Below, piece by piece: positions 60,332-64,000 of a DNA stretch of 64,000 bases. The translations under genes were made by a program, and so were the position numbers. The notes under the pieces are model-generated. The model saw only the letters and a program-made list of their open reading frames with translations, had not been told where the DNA came from and made no database searches. The stretch is from an uncultured Brevibacillus sp. (lineage in GTDB: Bacteria > Bacillota > Bacilli > Brevibacillales > Brevibacillaceae). Position 1 is the first letter of the stretch; every line of letters begins with the position of its first letter. The stretch lies in NCBI RefSeq assembly GCF_947502445.1, contig NZ_CANMZW010000022.1, positions 1-64,000 on the forward strand. Reading direction: 5' to 3'.

Positions 60332-61591
60332 ATGGAGATAATCGGGGTTTATGTGATTTATATCATTATGGCGTTTGCTGTTATTGGCGCACTCGCGGCA
60401 ATCCGCAATGAAGAGCAGGGATTGGGCAAGGAATTCATGGAGGGATTGTATTCGATCGGACCGATTTTCATTCCGGTTGCGGCAACTTTAGCTGCCATCC
60501 CGTATTTAGCTCAATTTATCAAGATCGTGTTTGGTCCTCTTTTTATGGCAATTGGAGCTGATCCGGCAATGGCTGCCACCACATTTATTTCAGGTGACAT
60601 GGGTGGCTACCAGCTTGCTAACGTGCTCGCGAGCAGTCGGGAAAGTTGGATTATGGCGATGATAAACGGATATCTTTTGGGGCCGAATATCGTCTTTACC
60701 ATTCCTGTCGCTCTGGCCATGCTGCAAAAAAGAGATCACAAATATTTGGCACTTGGCATCATGTCCGGCATCCTAACCGTCCCCATCGGTGTGCTCGTCA
60801 CGACAAGTATTCTTGCGGTGATGCAAACCAAAGTGCGAGATGTCATCAGTACCAACGCTGAACCGACGTATCAATTGACATACACGGCTGGCATGGTTTT
60901 CAGTAATCTCCTTCCCTTGATCATGATTGCCATCTTCCTTGCATTGGGGCTGCGCTTTGCCCCTAATCTGATGATCAAAGGGTTTATGTGGTTTGGAAAG
61001 TTTATGGATGCTGCTTTGAAGTTAGTTTTGGTATTTTCCATTGTCGAATATTTCACAGGTGGCTTTACAGCTCTGTTTGGAAGCTGGGGATTTGATCCGA
61101 TTATTGCCGATAAAGAAGATCAATTCCGTGGCTTAGAAATTGCCGGTTATATCGGAATCATGCTTGCCGGAGCATTCCCGATGGTGTATGCGATTCAAAA
61201 GTACTTCGCGCGTCCACTTGAATCGCTTGGTAAGAAGATTGGATTGAGCAGCGTGGGCAGTGCCGGAATCATCGCGACGACTGCTAATCCGTTGATCTTA
61301 CTGAAAATCATTAAGGACATGCCTGCCAAAGACAAGGTGCTGACCATTTCCTATACGGTCTGTGGTGGCTGGCTAATTGGAGATTCTCTGGCGTACAGCG
61401 CTAATTTTCAACCGACGATGATCGTACCCATCATGATAGGGAAAGTGGTTGGCGCAATAATCGCCATCGTTCTGGCGTATTGGATTTCCGTTCCCAAAGC
61501 GCTAGAGCTTGAGGAAATTGATCGTAAAAACGATGTCGTTGAAAAGAATTTAATTGTCGCCGAACAAAATCAATTACAAGCTACACACTAG
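60332..61591 (+). CDS. EutH-family membrane transporter
   Basis: 419 aa, GGGGA before ATG 60332. It has about ten to eleven membrane segments. Segments FISGDMGGYQLANVLA, LLGPNIVFTIPVALAML, HKYLALGIMSGILTVPIG and VGSAGIIATTANPLILLKIIKDM correspond to the ethanolamine carrier EutH. No other eut gene is nearby. As last gene of the carnitine cluster it may carry carnitine or a related trimethylammonium compound; that is inference from the chemical similarity and context. Confidence 0.75.
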   Translation: MEIIGVYVIYIIMAFAVIGALAAIRNEEQGLGKEFMEGLYSIGPIFIPVAATLAAIPYLAQFIKIVFGPLFMAIGADPAMAATTFISGDMGGYQLANVLASSRESWIMAMINGYLLGPNIVFTIPVALAMLQKRDHKYLALGIMSGILTVPIGVLVTTSILAVMQTKVRDVISTNAEPTYQLTYTAGMVFSNLLPLIMIAIFLALGLRFAPNLMIKGFMWFGKFMDAALKLVLVFSIVEYFTGGFTALFGSWGFDPIIADKEDQFRGLEIAGYIGIMLAGAFPMVYAIQKYFARPLESLGKKIGLSSVGSAGIIATTANPLILLKIIKDMPAKDKVLTISYTVCGGWLIGDSLAYSANFQPTMIVPIMIGKVVGAIIAIVLAYWISVPKALELEEIDRKNDVVEKNLIVAEQNQLQATH

Positions 61592-61643
61592 CAAGCTTTT
61601 AGTAGATTCAGGTGCTTTAGAAGCATACCCGTCCACAAAGAAA

Positions 61644-61684
61644 GGTAGTCATAACCTCCGGCTTAGCCTGTGGTTATGACTACC
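61644..61684. terminator. hairpin between the carnitine operon and cheW
   Basis: GGTAGTCATAACC (61644-61656) and GGTTATGACTACC (61672-61684) form a perfect 13-bp stem. The following T content is modest. Confidence 0.65.
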
Positions 61685-61715
61685 ATTATTTACTTTGGCG
61701 TTATAAACGCGAGTA

Positions 61716-62192
61716 TTATTTTTTCCACTGTCCAAAAATTTCATCCACATCCAAAAGCATGATCAGCTTGTCATTCATACGGGCAATCCCTTGCAAATAC
61801 TTGCCGTCCACACCAGCGATGATCGGCGGTGCGGGTTCAATCAGCTTTTGAGGGATATTCAAGACCTCTGAGACAGCTTCCACGATAATTCCGATACCCA
61901 GTCCTTCTAATTGCAAATCGACGAAGCGTGTATCATCTGTTTCAGGCGTTGCCTCCAATCCGAACATCTTGGGCAGGTTGATGATCGGCAAAATCCGTCC
62001 GCGCAGATCAATAACCCCTTCCACATAAAGCGGTGATTTAGGAAAGCGAGTTACTGGCAAAGGCTTGATAATTTCACGTACTAATGAAATGGGAAGTCCG
62101 TAATACTCATTCCCCATTTTGAACAAAATGGATTGGGCGGTCGTTCCTTCTGTATCCCATTCCGCTGAATTGCTTCGTTGTGTCAGTTCCAT
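61716..62192 (-). CDS. cheW: CheW-like chemotaxis coupling protein
   Basis: 158 aa; GGAGG precedes ATG 62192. The single CheW domain has QSILFKMGNEYYGLPISLVREI, PKSPLYVEGVIDLRGRILPIINL and MLLDVDEIFG. It couples chemoreceptors to the CheA kinase. No cheA or receptor gene is in the window; a lone cheW outside the flagellar cluster is common in this group. Confidence 0.9.
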   Translation of the reverse strand: MELTQRSNSAEWDTEGTTAQSILFKMGNEYYGLPISLVREIIKPLPVTRFPKSPLYVEGVIDLRGRILPIINLPKMFGLEATPETDDTRFVDLQLEGLGIGIIVEAVSEVLNIPQKLIEPAPPIIAGVDGKYLQGIARMNDKLIMLLDVDEIFGQWKK

Positions 62193-62241
62193 ACAAACAT
62201 TCCTCCCCGGACCACTTTCCATTCTTTACCCATATTGTACC

Positions 62242-62382
62242 ATGGACAAACCTATCCAGTGGTGTTTTTCTTACGTGAGCTACGCCATCTGTCCCAATCC
62301 TGAAGACCCGTTCAAGAAGAAGCTGAAAGTCGAGAATAAAAAGATAGAAGGAACCTATTTTCCTGTGAAGAAAAAGCCATAA
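62242..62382 (+). CDS. possible 46-residue basic protein
   Basis: ATG 62242, divergent from cheW. The product has two Cys and a Lys-rich tail (NKKIEGTYFPVKKKP). No convincing ribosome site is visible. It may be real or chance. Confidence 0.25.
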   Translation: MDKPIQWCFSYVSYAICPNPEDPFKKKLKVENKKIEGTYFPVKKKP

Positions 62383-62452
62383 TAGGAAAGAGACCGACAA
62401 GTCCTGCCTGTCAGTCTGCTTATGTAGAGCTTTATTTCCTTAAATCAGGGGC

Positions 62453-62974
62453 CTAGGGCTCACGCAAATCATTCAGCGAAATGCCTTGCTCCAAAGCAAA
62501 ATCAAAGTCGTCCACATCGTAAAATTGAACGGGCACAATATATTCCAAAATCCGATCCTGGTAGTCTGGCTGATCGGTAATCAGCGGAACTTCAAATCGT
62601 ATCGATGTAAGCAGAAGCTGGGTTTCAACAGGATCAAAAATCTCTCCCCACATTGCGTTATCCTCGACTTTGATGATCGTCAAGGTAACACCGTTAGGAA
62701 AAGTGAAGGGCACCTTGGACCAAGGGGCGATCAATCCTTTTTCCAGTCGCTTGCGATTGAATGGATCGGAAAAAAACTGACTCATTTCCTGCATGACCCG
62801 GCGCACGTACTGATCGTCGCTAGAGTAGGGCATGATAGGTTCTGGGCTTTGGATAAATTCGTCCAATTCATAGATTGTCGACGCGGGTATCAGGTATTCT
62901 ACCGGTTGTGATGGCGCCATCAACTCCCCGTAGATAGCCAGCATAATCGCTTCTATAACGAATTGTTTCGACAT
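62453..62974 (-). CDS. hypothetical protein
   Basis: 173 aa; GAGGAGGG lies in front of ATG 62974. A soluble acidic protein with many Asp/Glu and Pro residues (VQFYDVDDFDFALEQGISL). No family recognised. Divergent from the TerC-like gene, sharing a short intergenic region. Confidence 0.55.
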   Translation of the reverse strand: MSKQFVIEAIMLAIYGELMAPSQPVEYLIPASTIYELDEFIQSPEPIMPYSSDDQYVRRVMQEMSQFFSDPFNRKRLEKGLIAPWSKVPFTFPNGVTLTIIKVEDNAMWGEIFDPVETQLLLTSIRFEVPLITDQPDYQDRILEYIVPVQFYDVDDFDFALEQGISLNDLREP

Positions 62975-63119
62975 TTCGACAACCCTCCTCGTTACCATCA
63001 TACTGAAATCCTCGATGGACAACAACCCCGGACAGAAAGGGGAGTGCAGGGCACGTATTCCATTTTCCACCAAACAGGACATAGCTGACTGCATAAGAGG
63101 AAGTAGGAGGGTGCATGAC

Positions 63120-63803
63120 TTGCTAGAATCGACATTTTTCTCATCACTGTTACTCATCATTACGATTAATATCGTACTTAGCGGGGACAACGCAGTGGTT
63201 ATTGCAGTAGCTTGTCGTAAGCTTCCGCCTGTACAACGCAAAAAGGCGATTTTACGGGGTACGTTTCTCGCCGTTATCGTCAGGGTAATGGCTACGATCC
63301 TTGCTGTTTATTTGCTGCAAATCCCTTACCTGTATCTGGTGGGGGGAGTTATTCTTTTATGGATCAGCTACAAGCTGCTGCGGGATGAAGAGGAGAGCGA
63401 ACAAATAAATGCAAGCGACGATCTCGTCCAAGCTGTCAAAACCATCGTTGTCGCTGATGTGATGATGGGGCTTGATAACGTCCTGGCGATTGCCGGCGCA
63501 GCAAAAGGAAGCATTCTCTTGATCGTGCTCGGTCTACTGATCAGCATTCCACTCATGATTTTTGGCAGTCAGCTCATTTTAAAAGCAATGGAGCGGTTTC
63601 AGTGGCTCGTCTACGTGGGGGCTGCTGTACTTGCGCTGGCTGCAGCCAATATGATCGTGACAGAGAGAGTTGTATCTGATTGGATCGCGGGCCAAGGCTG
63701 GCTTGAGGCGAGTATAAAGATTGCGATAGTCGCTCTCGTCTTGGTACTGGGGTTGTGGCAGCGTACACATACGGGTGATAAAGAGCAGCAAAGCGAGCGC
63801 TGA
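63120..63803 (+). CDS. TerC-family integral membrane protein, YjbE-like
   Basis: 227 aa. I set the start at TTG 63120, nine bases after GGAGG; GTG 63111 abuts the site and is less likely. It has seven hydrophobic segments with the acidic family motifs INIVLSGDNAVVIAVACRKLP and VADVMMGLDNVLAIAGAAKG. The Asp residues inside membrane helices are thought to bind metal. TerC relatives in Bacillus export Mn2+ and metallate secreted proteins. Confidence 0.85.
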   Translation: MLESTFFSSLLLIITINIVLSGDNAVVIAVACRKLPPVQRKKAILRGTFLAVIVRVMATILAVYLLQIPYLYLVGGVILLWISYKLLRDEEESEQINASDDLVQAVKTIVVADVMMGLDNVLAIAGAAKGSILLIVLGLLISIPLMIFGSQLILKAMERFQWLVYVGAAVLALAAANMIVTERVVSDWIAGQGWLEASIKIAIVALVLVLGLWQRTHTGDKEQQSER

Positions 63804-63806
63804 TGA

Positions 63807-64000
63807 TTACAACGATTTTACGATGGTAACCGACACCCATTCCTTGTCGTACAGATTGATCTCGTAAGGGGAGGCCACTGGCGATCCGTCCTCCTCCTGC
63901 AGGATCCGAATGATGGGCCGATTGACGGCAAGCGGGTTTACATTGGAAACGACACCAACGTGACCTGTGCTTAAAAGGACTGTGGTCGCGATCGGATAGA
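63807..64000 (-). CDS. C-terminal end of an HD-GYP-like protein (partial)
   Basis: The minus strand reads YPIATTVLLSTGHVGVVSNV, then NPLAVNRPIIRILQ, then PYEINLYDKEWVSVTIVKSL before TAA 63809. This beta-rich tail resembles the region after the HD-GYP domain of c-di-GMP phosphodiesterases. The catalytic part lies beyond the window, so the assignment is tentative. Confidence 0.5.
   Translation of the reverse strand, partial: YPIATTVLLSTGHVGVVSNVNPLAVNRPIIRILQEEDGSPVASPYEINLYDKEWVSVTIVKSL

Noticed and set aside
1-64000. CRISPR arrays, tRNA or rRNA genes, intact transposases
   Set aside because: No regularly spaced repeats, cloverleaf with a GTTCRA arm, rRNA-like blocks or transposase-like frames were found by eye. 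A dedicated search could still reveal short elements.

Overview
The window looks like chromosomal DNA of a Gram-positive, endospore-forming Bacillota species of the Brevibacillus/Paenibacillaceae type. This is inferred from moderate GC, strong AGGAGG ribosome binding sites with frequent TTG and GTG starts, lipoprotein and LCP-type envelope proteins, a bacterial XPB helicase, an ECF sigma/anti-sigma pair, and families such as YcdB, YtnP and TerC. No rRNA, tRNA, CRISPR array or intact insertion sequence was seen.

Layout. Positions 1-75 are the 3' end (domains V and VI) of a group IIC intron. From 0.15 to 14.6 kb there are mostly intact chromosomal genes: a YcdB-like secreted protein, a three-gene unit ending in a SEC-C protein, an Fsr-type exporter, a PfkB kinase, an LCP protein, a FadH-type dienoyl-CoA reductase and a YtnP-type lactonase. 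From 14.6 to 28.5 kb the DNA is a patchwork of intact and broken genes. Broken ones are an M23 peptidase tail, two multiply frameshifted genes, a truncated nitroreductase, an MFS gene and a methyltransferase gene with internal deletions. Intact ones include MarR and MerR regulators with visible operators, a GDSL esterase, a BcrAB-like ABC exporter and a threonine-aldolase-like enzyme.

From 28.5 to 32.5 kb one leftward operon encodes a DUF6530-like protein, an MFS carrier, a MoxR-type AAA+ ATPase and a VWA-domain protein. The last two genes meet at a canonical A_AAA_AAC slippery heptamer inside an A10 run. The VWA frame has no usable start codon upstream of a poorly placed ATG, so a programmed -1 frameshift making a MoxR-VWA fusion is plausible.

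From 32.6 to 49.7 kb lie an ECF sigma factor with its anti-sigma factor and autoregulatory promoter, an XPB helicase, a CorC-family protein, a TrpXYZ-like ABC importer with two tandem binding proteins, an SgrR-like regulator divergent from an MFS exporter, and the genes surE and thpR.

From 49.7 to 61.6 kb lies an apparent sigma-54 regulon. A central enhancer-binding protein sits between two divergent units. The left unit has a near-consensus -24/-12 promoter, the last 24 codons of a PotD-like binding protein, an intact proline-racemase-family enzyme and decayed PotB and PotC permeases. The right unit has a perfect -24/-12 promoter and encodes a carnitine-type catabolic pathway: a BKACE enzyme, L-carnitine dehydrogenase, a thioesterase, a tandem-fused class III CoA-transferase, a nitrilase-family amidase and an EutH-family carrier. 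A shared TTTT(C/T)GCACAC element lies upstream of both promoters. The window closes with CheW, a hypothetical protein, a TerC-family protein and the C-terminal end of an HD-GYP-like protein.
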